A stretch of 64,000 nucleotides of DNA from UBA9647 sp049522195. GTDB taxonomy: Bacteria > Bacteroidota > Ignavibacteria > UBA10030. The notes under the pieces were generated by a model. It searched no databases. It saw only the letters and a list, made by a program, of their open reading frames with translations, and had not been told where the DNA came from. Both the position numbers and the translations under genes were made by a program. Position 1 is the first letter of the stretch. Each line of letters begins with the position of its first letter. The stretch spans positions 21,508-85,507 of the forward strand of contig JBEKOB010000005.1 of the NCBI GenBank assembly GCA_049522195.1, in the 5' to 3' direction. Shown one piece after another: positions 50,965-58,841 of this stretch.

Positions 50965-51771
50965 ATGATTCGCAGCTCCTTTTTTGCCGTAGTAATTGGA
51001 TGTGCACTGATACTCTCCGGTTGCGGTTCCACCAAGGAAGTTGAACAGCTCTCGGTCGAAAAACGATTCGAGCACGCTATGTCGCTCTTCAAGGAGGAGA
51101 ATTACCTCGATGCGTATGAAGAGTTTCGAATCGTGACGCTCCAGTATCAGGGGAGCACATTTGCTGACGAAGCGCAATTTGATATGGGCGAGTGCCGGTA
51201 CAAACGCGAGGAATATGTCCTCGCGGCGTATGAATACGACGTGCTGGTCCGTACGATGCCGACAAGCAAGTATGTGCCTCAGGCACGTTATCAGCGTGCA
51301 ATGTGCTACTACCGGCTATCACCGCTCTACTACCTTGACCAGACATACACTCGTCAGGCGATCGATGAATTTCAGTCATTCATCGAGTATCACCCAACGG
51401 ACTCGCTGGTGACACAGGCAGAATTGAAAATTTCAGAGCTCAATACGAAGATGGCGCGGAAAGAATACGAAAACGGCATTACCTATATCCATATGGAGTA
51501 TTACAAAGCCGCTCTTACCGCGTTTGAACACGTCCTGGAGAAGTATCATGACTCGCCGTACGCAGAGCAAGCGCAGTACAAGAAAGCCGAAGTGATGCTT
51601 TTGCGAAATCATGTGAATGAAGCGAAGACTGAGATTGGAAAGTTCTTTGTGAAGTATCCGAATAGCGCCATGAGAGCGGATGCGGAAAAACTCCAGAAGG
51701 ATATCCTGTCGCGGCCTCCGCAGAAACCGCCCGAACCTCGCAAGAATCCAACCGCGACGACCGAACGCTAG
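50965..51771 (+). CDS. bamD: Outer-membrane assembly lipoprotein BamD
   Basis: The 268-residue lipoprotein has a clear lipobox LSGC (Cys20) and five tetratricopeptide-like repeats, beginning RFEHAMSLFKEENYLDAYEEF. RYQRAMCYYRLSPLYYLDQTYT and AIDEFQSFIEYHPTDS are the typical BamD segment. BamD is part of the BAM complex that folds barrels into the outer membrane, on the periplasmic side. The C-terminal tail is Pro and Arg rich. It is followed by a thioesterase gene with a good ribosome binding site. Confidence 0.92.
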   Translation: MIRSSFFAVVIGCALILSGCGSTKEVEQLSVEKRFEHAMSLFKEENYLDAYEEFRIVTLQYQGSTFADEAQFDMGECRYKREEYVLAAYEYDVLVRTMPTSKYVPQARYQRAMCYYRLSPLYYLDQTYTRQAIDEFQSFIEYHPTDSLVTQAELKISELNTKMARKEYENGITYIHMEYYKAALTAFEHVLEKYHDSPYAEQAQYKKAEVMLLRNHVNEAKTEIGKFFVKYPNSAMRADAEKLQKDILSRPPQKPPEPRKNPTATTER

Positions 51772-51782
51772 GAGTGTCTGTC

Positions 51783-52262
51783 ATGAAGCGAGAGCATATT
51801 CGTACTGTCATGGAATCCCAGGTGCAGATGGTGCAGATGGTGCTGCCGACTGACACCAATCGGCTCGGCAACCTCCTCGGAGGCCAACTCATGCACTGGA
51901 TTGATATCGCTGCCGCAATCGCAGCATCGCGACATACGAATCGGGTCTGTGTCACGGCATCGGTCGATGAGTTGAACTTTCATCATCCGATACGGCAGGG
52001 GGACGTAGTGACTCTCGAGGCTTCCGTCAACCGGGTCTTCACGACATCTCTCGAAATTGGCGTGCGGGTATCAAAGGAAAACCTTCTCACAGGTGAGCGG
52101 CAATTCACCAACACCGCCTATTTGACCTTTGTTTCCATTGATGAAAGCGGTAAGCCAATCGCTGCCCCTCGCGTGAAACCCGTGACGAAAGAGGAGGAGC
52201 GTAGGTATGCAGATGCCTCAAGGAGGCGGAAACTGAGGTTGAAGCATCGCAAGCAACGGTAG
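51783..52262 (+). CDS. Acyl-CoA thioesterase, hotdog fold
   Basis: The 159-residue cytoplasmic protein is a hotdog-fold thioesterase of the YciA/acot type. TNRLGNLLGGQLMHWIDIAAAIAA carries the active-site Asp and central helix, followed by NFHHPIRQGDVVTLEA and SLEIGVRVSKENL. A C-terminal tail of about 25 residues is very basic (KEEERRYADASRRRKLRLKH). AGGAG precedes ATG 51783, making it better than the GTG nine bases upstream. It hydrolyses acyl-CoA; the chain length is not known. Confidence 0.9.
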   Translation: MKREHIRTVMESQVQMVQMVLPTDTNRLGNLLGGQLMHWIDIAAAIAASRHTNRVCVTASVDELNFHHPIRQGDVVTLEASVNRVFTTSLEIGVRVSKENLLTGERQFTNTAYLTFVSIDESGKPIAAPRVKPVTKEEERRYADASRRRKLRLKHRKQR

Positions 52263-52318
52263 AACTCATTTGTGGCTTAATTTCTTTCCGCTTTATGATG
52301 CGTAGGTGACAGAAACTC

Positions 52319-54550
52319 GTGATCAACCACTCTGAATCAGCACATTATTCATCTCAATTCGTCGCTGCCACTCTCGTTTCGTTTTGGCTTACCCTCTGTC
52401 AAACCAGCGCACAATCCCGCGAGACGGCATTCGGCCAGGTACACCTTTCCGCCGTTCCGTCCAAGGTTGAACATTTTGTGTTGAACACGAAAGCAGGTGA
52501 GCGCCCAGTCCTGTATTTCTGGAACGCCCACGGCACCAACGTGACATCTGCGAGCGTAGATTCGACCGGTACCGCAGTGGACTGGGCAGATCACTACCTA
52601 ACGACTCCGATTGACGATTTCATGGTGGTGGATTTCCCTCTGGATCGTAAGCGTGTTGGTGTAGGAGTAGATCGGGTTGCCCGCTCCCTTTCTTTCTTTG
52701 AAAATCTCGCATCTGATACGTTGCGAGCGGTGTCCGTGGTCGAACTCCCCGTTGTTCCCCGAAGTGTCGTTTTTGGAGATCTAAACGGCGACAAGAGGAT
52801 GGATTTTCTCGTCTTTGACCGCGAAACGCCCGGCGCAATTCCGTATTTCGGTTTAGGGAATGAGAAGTTCAAGCCGGGGAAAATACTTGCTCCTGACAAT
52901 GCGATCGGCAACCTGAAGTTGGTCCACCTGAACAACGACAGTCTCCTCGATATCGTGTTCTACGATTGGGTGCGCAGTGAACTGCATTTTCTTTACGGGG
53001 TGGGCCAGGGAAAATTCCTGGACCAGGCAAGCACTGTCATTGAAGGCGACGTGCGGGATTTCCTTGTGACACCTCTGACAGCACACGGCAACCTGGATAT
53101 CCTTCTGGCTTGCCGGCGCCCTTCAAAACTGGAAATCCTCCAGGGGAATGGACTCGGCGACTTCATGATGAGTCAACGCCTGAGTCTCAGAGAACCCTTC
53201 GTTTCGTTCACAGTTGGTGACGTCAATGGGGATGGCTACAAGGACATCGTTGGAGTCGACGGATCTTCCGTCCTTCACACGTTCCTTAATGGGGGGGATG
53301 ATACGTTTGAGGAACATCTGGATTTTGCAGGAGGAAAGGACGTAACTGACTTCGCATTGTACGAGGAGGGACCGGGCAGCCTGACGGGAGTGTTCTTGCT
53401 CGACAAGGGCACACAACAACTTGTAACAATGTCAAACGCTCAGAAGGGGGCGCATCTTGCTGATTCGGTCGATCTCTCAACCGGAGTACGACCTCGGGGT
53501 GTGGCCATCGCCGATCTCAACGGCGACGGCGAGAGGGACATTGCCGTCGTGATGGGAGGGAGCGGCTCGATCTCATTCTACATGAATGGAGGGGTATCCG
53601 GTATCTACGGACAAATGGGGTACGCCTTGCAGGCAGGTGCGCATGACGTGGTATTCCATTCTCTTGTGGACTCGACAGCTCGCTTGCTGATCTCCTATCC
53701 TGACTCGAAACAACTGTCTCTTTTTTCCCTGGATGAGAGGGAGCGAATAGCGACGAATGCAACAATTGGAACGGAGCGGTCTGTCGAGTTCTTGTATTGG
53801 AATGGACTTCGAAAACCGGCGATCGATTTCTATACGTTCAGTCCGCCATCAGCAACCGTTCCGGCATCGATGACTCTCTTCCAGGAGATCGGGTCCCACC
53901 AATTCATTGAGCAGAGTTTTCGTCTGCATCCAATGAATACTCTTCTCGGAGCTGGAATCGGAAGAATCAACAATGACTCGCTCCCCGACGTAGCGTATGT
54001 GTACAGGAACAATGTGACCGGGAGGAGTGAACTGGCCGTTTCGTTGGCAGACAGCCTGTTCACTTACAGGCAGAAGACGTTCTCCGTAGAACTTGGTGAC
54101 AAGAACATCACACGAAGCTACGTCTGGGTCGTTGATTTGGATAGGAGGGGTCATCCCGATATCGTCCTTCTTAACGTCGGCCCTGCCCCGCTTCTCGAGA
54201 GGCTGCGATGGCTGAAAGAGAGCACGTTCAGCCGTCCGGACACGCTGGCGAAAGACCTGCGCATTGTGGACGACGCTCAGATCAAGTTCGTCGATGTCGA
54301 TGGAGATGGCCTGATCGATATCGTTATCAGTGATTACGAAAGAGGGGAGATAGGATGGATGAGGGCGAAGGGAATGACATTTGAGCCTTTCCGGAGGCTC
54401 TGCTCTGTCCCTGCCCGAAGCCACTATGCATTGGGAGATTTGAACGGAGACGGAATACCGGACCTTGCAGTGACGTTGTCTGATTCCGGCATTCTGCGTA
54501 TCTACGATGGAAAAGCACTGATCAGGAAAAGCCTTGAGAAAAGCCATTAG
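52319..54550 (+). CDS. Secreted FG-GAP/VCBS repeat protein
   Basis: The 743-residue protein has a signal-like N-terminus (about 1-33) and about eight Asp-rich repeats of the FG-GAP/VCBS kind, such as LNGDKRMDFLVFD, VNGDGYKDIVGVD, LNGDGERDIAVVM, VDGDGLIDIVISD and LNGDGIPDLAVTL. Each repeat carries an EF-hand-like calcium site, and together they form a beta-propeller. No type IX sorting tail is visible. The start GTG 52319 is uncertain. TTGTGG and TATGAT about 18 bases apart lie upstream. It overlaps the next gene by 17 bases. Confidence 0.82.
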   Translation: MINHSESAHYSSQFVAATLVSFWLTLCQTSAQSRETAFGQVHLSAVPSKVEHFVLNTKAGERPVLYFWNAHGTNVTSASVDSTGTAVDWADHYLTTPIDDFMVVDFPLDRKRVGVGVDRVARSLSFFENLASDTLRAVSVVELPVVPRSVVFGDLNGDKRMDFLVFDRETPGAIPYFGLGNEKFKPGKILAPDNAIGNLKLVHLNNDSLLDIVFYDWVRSELHFLYGVGQGKFLDQASTVIEGDVRDFLVTPLTAHGNLDILLACRRPSKLEILQGNGLGDFMMSQRLSLREPFVSFTVGDVNGDGYKDIVGVDGSSVLHTFLNGGDDTFEEHLDFAGGKDVTDFALYEEGPGSLTGVFLLDKGTQQLVTMSNAQKGAHLADSVDLSTGVRPRGVAIADLNGDGERDIAVVMGGSGSISFYMNGGVSGIYGQMGYALQAGAHDVVFHSLVDSTARLLISYPDSKQLSLFSLDERERIATNATIGTERSVEFLYWNGLRKPAIDFYTFSPPSATVPASMTLFQEIGSHQFIEQSFRLHPMNTLLGAGIGRINNDSLPDVAYVYRNNVTGRSELAVSLADSLFTYRQKTFSVELGDKNITRSYVWVVDLDRRGHPDIVLLNVGPAPLLERLRWLKESTFSRPDTLAKDLRIVDDAQIKFVDVDGDGLIDIVISDYERGEIGWMRAKGMTFEPFRRLCSVPARSHYALGDLNGDGIPDLAVTLSDSGILRIYDGKALIRKSLEKSH

Positions 54551-56225
54551 ACTAACAATCGTCTTGATTCTTCTGGGAATCTCCTTGGGGCAAATGTCCG
54601 GACAGGAGGTTCAGCAATCCGCGCGAATATCGCGAAACATCGCTTCGATAGTCGGGATGTCTCAGGAGGATGCAGGCAAGTGCGGAACGAGCGCGATGTT
54701 GTATGCGATGAGCCATATGGGCCAATTGACTATCGCTCAGCAATTGAAGGTGACCCAGGCGATGCAGCGAAGCGAGATGCAGAAGAACCGGCTAAGTCCA
54801 TCAGGAAGGTTCCGAATTCACTACGACACAACTGGCATTGACGCGCCGGCACTGGTCTCGTCAGGGCCGAATTCTCAGCGTATACCAAATACGTACGAAC
54901 AGTACGTCGATTCCACGGCATTGTTTTTCGATAACGCCTGGAAGCTCGAAGTCGATACCTTGGGTTATTCGCAACCTCCCTCCGATGGAAATGCGGGGGG
55001 CGGGCCAGAATGTGATGTCTATATCGAGAACCTGGGTTCAGGCTACTACGGTATGACTACCGAAGATGTGCTTCTTGAAGATGGGCCGCGACAACGATAC
55101 ACTTCGTTCATTTCGGTCCATAATGATTTTCTAGGATTCAACTCCCCCGGAATGAACGGTCTCAGGGTCACGGCAGCACACGAATTCCATCATATGATCC
55201 AGCTTGGGATATATGGAATCTGGCAGACACAGCCTCAGTTTGATCGTTGGTTTCTTGAGCTCACGTCTGTCTGGATGGAACATCTTGCGTACCCTCAAAT
55301 CCACGATTATTATCAGTACCTGCCGAACTATTTCCAGCGATTCAAAGATGGCCTCAACCGATCGTATCAATTCAACGCCTCGACATTTGGCGGATACGAA
55401 CGTTGTGTATGGGCGTTGTACATGGAAAAGCGATACGGCCGGAGCTTGATGAAGGACATCTGGGAGGGCATCAGAAAGGCACCTGTCCTGACGAGTATGT
55501 CATCGGCGTTTCCCGCATATGGAACGACGTTGGAGTCAGAGTACGCGCTTTTCAACACCTGGAACTATTACACGGCAGACAGAGCGGATCCGGCTCGCTC
55601 TTATGATGATGGCAAGAATTATCCGCGATTGACACCAAACGTAAGCACGACATTCACGGGCTTGACTACTTCGATCAACGGAGCCGCGTACCCCTTGTCA
55701 TTCCAAGAGTACGAAATTGTGCTGACGTCAGATACGCTAACGGCTATGATTGCGAACGTGAACGTGAGAGGGGCACTGGATCCGACGTCGGCTTCCTCGG
55801 TGCTGCATCTCAATCTCAGTGCGAGTGATCCTCAACCTCCGTATCAAAAGGTCGCCAAAGGGCTCGGAATGACGTTTTCAGCTGACACAATGAGTCAGTG
55901 GAGAACGCTGTACCTCCTTTCCTCAACGAAAACAAACGCAAATCTTGCGCCGGATGTCTCACCAAATCCACTGAGGCTGAGCCAGGATCAGAAACTTGTC
56001 CTCCCGGTCCAGGGTGCGACGCAGGCACAGGCAGAAGTGTTTCTGCTTAATGCGGCACTCGAACTTATTTACTCCAGGCAGTATCAGGTCAGACAATCGT
56101 TTGGCAACTCGTACGTTGACGTACCGGCAGGTGACATCCGCGGTTCAGCACCAACGGGTGTCTACTTCGTAGTTGCGCGATGCGGCGACAACGAGTACAA
56201 GTGGAAGGTCGCGATCATCCAATGA
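54534..56225 (+). CDS. Secreted HExxH metalloprotease-like protein with type IX sorting tail
   Basis: The 563-residue protein begins with a signal peptide (start TTG 54534). The zinc motif is HEFHH (H216-H220) in TAAHEFHHMIQLG, with ELTSVWMEHLAYP about 30 residues later as candidate source of the third ligand. Proteins with AHEFxHMIQ of this kind are called MXAN_6640-like. The C-terminal 85 residues (SPNPLRLSQDQKLVLPVQG to TGVYFVVARCGDNEYKWKV) form a type A sorting domain used by type IX secretion. This shows that the organism has that pathway. The gene overlaps the FG-GAP gene, so the two are made together. Substrate unknown. Confidence 0.85.
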   Translation: MRKAIRLTIVLILLGISLGQMSGQEVQQSARISRNIASIVGMSQEDAGKCGTSAMLYAMSHMGQLTIAQQLKVTQAMQRSEMQKNRLSPSGRFRIHYDTTGIDAPALVSSGPNSQRIPNTYEQYVDSTALFFDNAWKLEVDTLGYSQPPSDGNAGGGPECDVYIENLGSGYYGMTTEDVLLEDGPRQRYTSFISVHNDFLGFNSPGMNGLRVTAAHEFHHMIQLGIYGIWQTQPQFDRWFLELTSVWMEHLAYPQIHDYYQYLPNYFQRFKDGLNRSYQFNASTFGGYERCVWALYMEKRYGRSLMKDIWEGIRKAPVLTSMSSAFPAYGTTLESEYALFNTWNYYTADRADPARSYDDGKNYPRLTPNVSTTFTGLTTSINGAAYPLSFQEYEIVLTSDTLTAMIANVNVRGALDPTSASSVLHLNLSASDPQPPYQKVAKGLGMTFSADTMSQWRTLYLLSSTKTNANLAPDVSPNPLRLSQDQKLVLPVQGATQAQAEVFLLNAALELIYSRQYQVRQSFGNSYVDVPAGDIRGSAPTGVYFVVARCGDNEYKWKVAIIQ

Positions 56226-56854
56226 CCTCGATGAGACTGTCTCTCTCGAACGTATCAAAGGAGTTCAATCGGCGGTCGATCTTCCGCGACGTATCGTTCA
56301 CTCTTGGCGGCGGGGATTCTCTCGTCATCACGGGACGGAACGGATCTGGAAAATCGACACTTGTGAAGATTATCTGCGGCCTCCTCACGCCGACTCGGGG
56401 AACGATCACCTACTCCTTCGAGGGAAAGTCGATTGAGCACGATAATGTCAGAAACCATATAGGTCTGGTGAGCCCCTACCTGCAACTCTACGACGAATTT
56501 TCTGGCGTGGAAAACCTCGAGCTGCTTTCACAGATACGTTCCGATCGTGTGCTCGAGAAGGGCAGGATCGAGGAGGTGCTGAACGACGTCGGTCTCTGGG
56601 AGCGTCGGAGAGACTTCCTCCGGACATACTCCTCGGGTATGAGACAACGGCTGAAGTACGCGTTTGCACTGGTGCACAAACCGGACATCCTGGTTCTCGA
56701 CGAGCCGACATCGAATCTCGACGCCGACGGCGTCGAGATGGTGAGGAGCAGAGTGACCGAACAGAAACAGGACTCCATCCTCATCGTTGCGACGAACGAT
56801 GCCGAGGAGTCGACTTGGTGTGCCAAGAAGATCGAGCTCGGAGGCAAGGTTTAG
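56222..56854 (+). CDS. ccmA: Cytochrome c maturation ABC transporter ATPase CcmA
   Basis: The 210-residue protein is an ABC ATPase: Walker A GRNGSGKST, Q-loop region GLVSPYLQL, signature TYSSGMRQR, Walker B ILVLDEPTSNLD and a switch histidine replaced by Asn in VATNDAEE. With CcmB and CcmC it releases heme-loaded CcmE. The adjacent ccmB and ccmC genes settle the assignment among ABC ATPases. ATG 56222 overlaps the protease stop; an ATG three codons later is an alternative. The protein is short, as usual for CcmA. Confidence 0.9.
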   Translation: MTSMRLSLSNVSKEFNRRSIFRDVSFTLGGGDSLVITGRNGSGKSTLVKIICGLLTPTRGTITYSFEGKSIEHDNVRNHIGLVSPYLQLYDEFSGVENLELLSQIRSDRVLEKGRIEEVLNDVGLWERRRDFLRTYSSGMRQRLKYAFALVHKPDILVLDEPTSNLDADGVEMVRSRVTEQKQDSILIVATNDAEESTWCAKKIELGGKV

Positions 56855-56860
56855 AACAGC

Positions 56861-56887
56861 AAATCCCTTGCCGTTAGCAAGGGAATT
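56861..56887 (+). terminator. Weak hairpin between ccmA and ccmB
   Basis: TCCCTTGC (56864-56871) pairs with GCAAGGGA (56877-56884) across a five-base loop, followed by ATTTCTT. The T-run is poor, so it may attenuate rather than stop transcription within the operon. Confidence 0.5.
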
Positions 56888-56908
56888 TCTTAAATTTGAC
56901 AAAGTGGA

Positions 56909-57583
56909 ATGAGCGCTATTTCAAGTACACTGGCCCTTATTCGTAAGGACGTGCATTCGGAGTTGCGTACCCGGTACGCGCTGAACGCGCTGTTGATGTT
57001 CGTCGTTACGGCGGTGTCAACGATCGTGTTCGCTCTGAGGTCCGATCAACCGACATCGAGTGTGCTGTCAGGGCTCTATTGGGTTGTAGTGTTCTTTACC
57101 GCAATGTCGGGGCTCTCAAGGACATTTGTGAGTGAAGAGGAGCGTGGTACGACGATGACGCTGCAACTCGTTGCAACACCGTCCACGGTCTACTTCGCGA
57201 AGTTGCTCTTCAACACGGCATTGACGTTCGCGCTCACGATCGCGGTGACAATCCTGTATATGACTGTCTTTTCAAACGCATTCGTGATCAAGACGATGTC
57301 TATCTTCATCGGCACCGTCGTGCTGGGGAGCCTCGGGTTCGCCTCTGCGTCGACGATCATAGCGGCCATCGTAGCAAAAGCAAATACAAGGGGAACGCTG
57401 TATCCCGTTTTGTCGTTTCCTATTCTGATCGTTTTGCTTATGACGGTCATGGGGGCAACGACAAAAGCCCTTGATGGGGAAGAGCTAAGCTCGGCCCTTG
57501 GTGACTTTCAGATCCTCGTCGGCTACATCCTGGCGATGACTGGCGGCTCGTATCTCCTGTTTGATTATGTTTGGAAGGATTGA
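56909..57583 (+). CDS. ccmB: Cytochrome c maturation permease CcmB
   Basis: The 224-residue inner-membrane protein has six hydrophobic helices and the CcmB landmarks LALIRKDVHSELRTRYALNALLMF at the start and FVSEEERGTTMTLQLVATP in the second loop. It is the membrane subunit of the CcmAB transporter. It follows ccmA after a small hairpin and is separated from ccmC by one base, with a ribosome binding site inside its own end. Confidence 0.93.
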   Translation: MSAISSTLALIRKDVHSELRTRYALNALLMFVVTAVSTIVFALRSDQPTSSVLSGLYWVVVFFTAMSGLSRTFVSEEERGTTMTLQLVATPSTVYFAKLLFNTALTFALTIAVTILYMTVFSNAFVIKTMSIFIGTVVLGSLGFASASTIIAAIVAKANTRGTLYPVLSFPILIVLLMTVMGATTKALDGEELSSALGDFQILVGYILAMTGGSYLLFDYVWKD

Positions 57584-57584
57584 A

Positions 57585-58289
57585 ATGAAATTCGCGAAAT
57601 ACGGTTCAATAGCCCTCATCACATTTGTGCTTATCGCAGGGATTGCCATTCCGCTCTCGCCAACTCCTCAGGGCTGGCTGCAGTTTCCTGTCATACCGGG
57701 CCTCGGCGAGAAAGCACGCAATATCCTTTATCACGTGCCGGTTGCATGGACTACGGTAGTAGCGTTTCTCGTCAGTATGTATTATGGCTTCCGGTACCTC
57801 AAAACCAGGGACATCGAATACGACATCAAATCGGTCTCCTCAGCCGGGCTTGGATTTCTTTTCTGCTTCCTTGCCACGATCACAGGAGCGTTGTGGGCAA
57901 AGTTCAACTGGGGGTCGTTTTGGAACTGGGATCCACGCGAGACATCAATTTTCGTTCTGCTCCTGATTTACGGAGCGTACTTCGCCCTCCGCTCGGCTCT
58001 CGAGACGGATGAGAAGAGGGCGACGCTCTCCGCCGTGTATTCAATCATAGCGGGGATAACAGTTCCGTTCTTCATTTTTGTGATGCCCCGTATCATGAGC
58101 GGCCTGCACCCGGGGGCAAAGGGCGATCCTGATGGATCGGGACCCGTGGTTCAATTCAAGATGTCCCCAAATATGCTCGTGATCTTTCTTCTCGGGTTAT
58201 TGGGGTTTACACTGCTCTATGTCTGGCTCCTCAATATAAGGGTCAGGCTGGCGAAGCTGGAATATGAACGTTCTTCTCATCAGTCGTGA
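57585..58289 (+). CDS. ccmC: Cytochrome c maturation heme-handling protein CcmC
   Basis: The 234-residue protein has six membrane helices and the tryptophan-rich WWD motif WGSFWNWDPRETS, with histidines on both sides (YHVPVAW and the GLHPG segment) that hold heme. CcmC places heme on CcmE at the outer face of the inner membrane. GGAAGGA precedes ATG 57585. The short ccmD gene follows after eight bases. All features match the family. Confidence 0.95.
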   Translation: MKFAKYGSIALITFVLIAGIAIPLSPTPQGWLQFPVIPGLGEKARNILYHVPVAWTTVVAFLVSMYYGFRYLKTRDIEYDIKSVSSAGLGFLFCFLATITGALWAKFNWGSFWNWDPRETSIFVLLLIYGAYFALRSALETDEKRATLSAVYSIIAGITVPFFIFVMPRIMSGLHPGAKGDPDGSGPVVQFKMSPNMLVIFLLGLLGFTLLYVWLLNIRVRLAKLEYERSSHQS

Positions 58290-58297
58290 GGATTGTT

Positions 58298-58435
58298 ATG
58301 ATGGATTTTCTGAGTCAAAATCAGATGTTTATTGTGATGACGATCGTCCTGATCATCTGGGCAGGTATCGTCTGGTATTTGGTGCGAATCGACAACCGCA
58401 TCAAGCAGCTTGAAGATCATTCGAAGAAGGGTTGA
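58298..58435 (+). CDS. ccmD: Small CcmD-like membrane protein
   Basis: This 45-residue protein is too short for many gene finders. It has one hydrophobic helix (about residues 10-28, MFIVMTIVLIIWAGIVWYL), then a basic and charged tail with RIDNRIKQLED, as expected for CcmD, which holds CcmE on the CcmABC complex. Two start codons, ATG 58298 and ATG 58301, are adjacent; GAGG is seven bases upstream. The stop TGA at 58433-58435 lies four bases before ccmE. Its position between ccmC and ccmE and its topology make the call good. Confidence 0.85.
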   Translation: MMDFLSQNQMFIVMTIVLIIWAGIVWYLVRIDNRIKQLEDHSKKG

Positions 58436-58439
58436 GAGC

Positions 58440-58829
58440 ATGAAAGCGAAGATCATTGTTGGAGGTATTGTTGTTGTAGCGGGGATTGTCCTCGGGGCAT
58501 TGAATTTCATGGAGTCAAATGTCGAGTACGCGGATTTTTCGACTGCTGAACGGCTCCACAAGAAAGTTCAGGTGAAGGGAGAGTGGTTGAAAGAACAGCC
58601 TACGACGTTTGACGCCGATAAGGTGAAATTCTCGTTCTACATGAAGGATGACGCCAACCGTGTGTGCAAGGTTGTGTTGGACGGTGCGAAGCCAAACAAC
58701 TTTGAAATGGCGACGAGCGTTGTGGCAAAGGGGAAGATCGTGAACGGGGAATTTCATGCTTCAGATGTGCTCACGAAGTGCCCGTCAAAATACGAAGGAA
58801 CGTCGGAGGCTGTGAAGAAGACCCTCTGA
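58440..58829 (+). CDS. ccmE: Heme chaperone CcmE with CxxxY motif
   Basis: The 129-residue protein has one N-terminal membrane helix and an OB fold on the outside, as usual for CcmE, which carries heme covalently to the CcmF site. In most bacteria the heme-binding motif is HxxxY. Here it is CPSKY (C114 to Y118), the CxxxY form described for archaea and Desulfovibrio-type bacteria, where the accompanying Ccm set lacks CcmH and CcmG. That agrees with this operon, in which ccmF follows and no ccmG or ccmH is found. The start is ATG 58440, just after ccmD. Confidence 0.9.
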   Translation: MKAKIIVGGIVVVAGIVLGALNFMESNVEYADFSTAERLHKKVQVKGEWLKEQPTTFDADKVKFSFYMKDDANRVCKVVLDGAKPNNFEMATSVVAKGKIVNGEFHASDVLTKCPSKYEGTSEAVKKTL

Positions 58830-58841
58830 GAGGAGAAGGAT

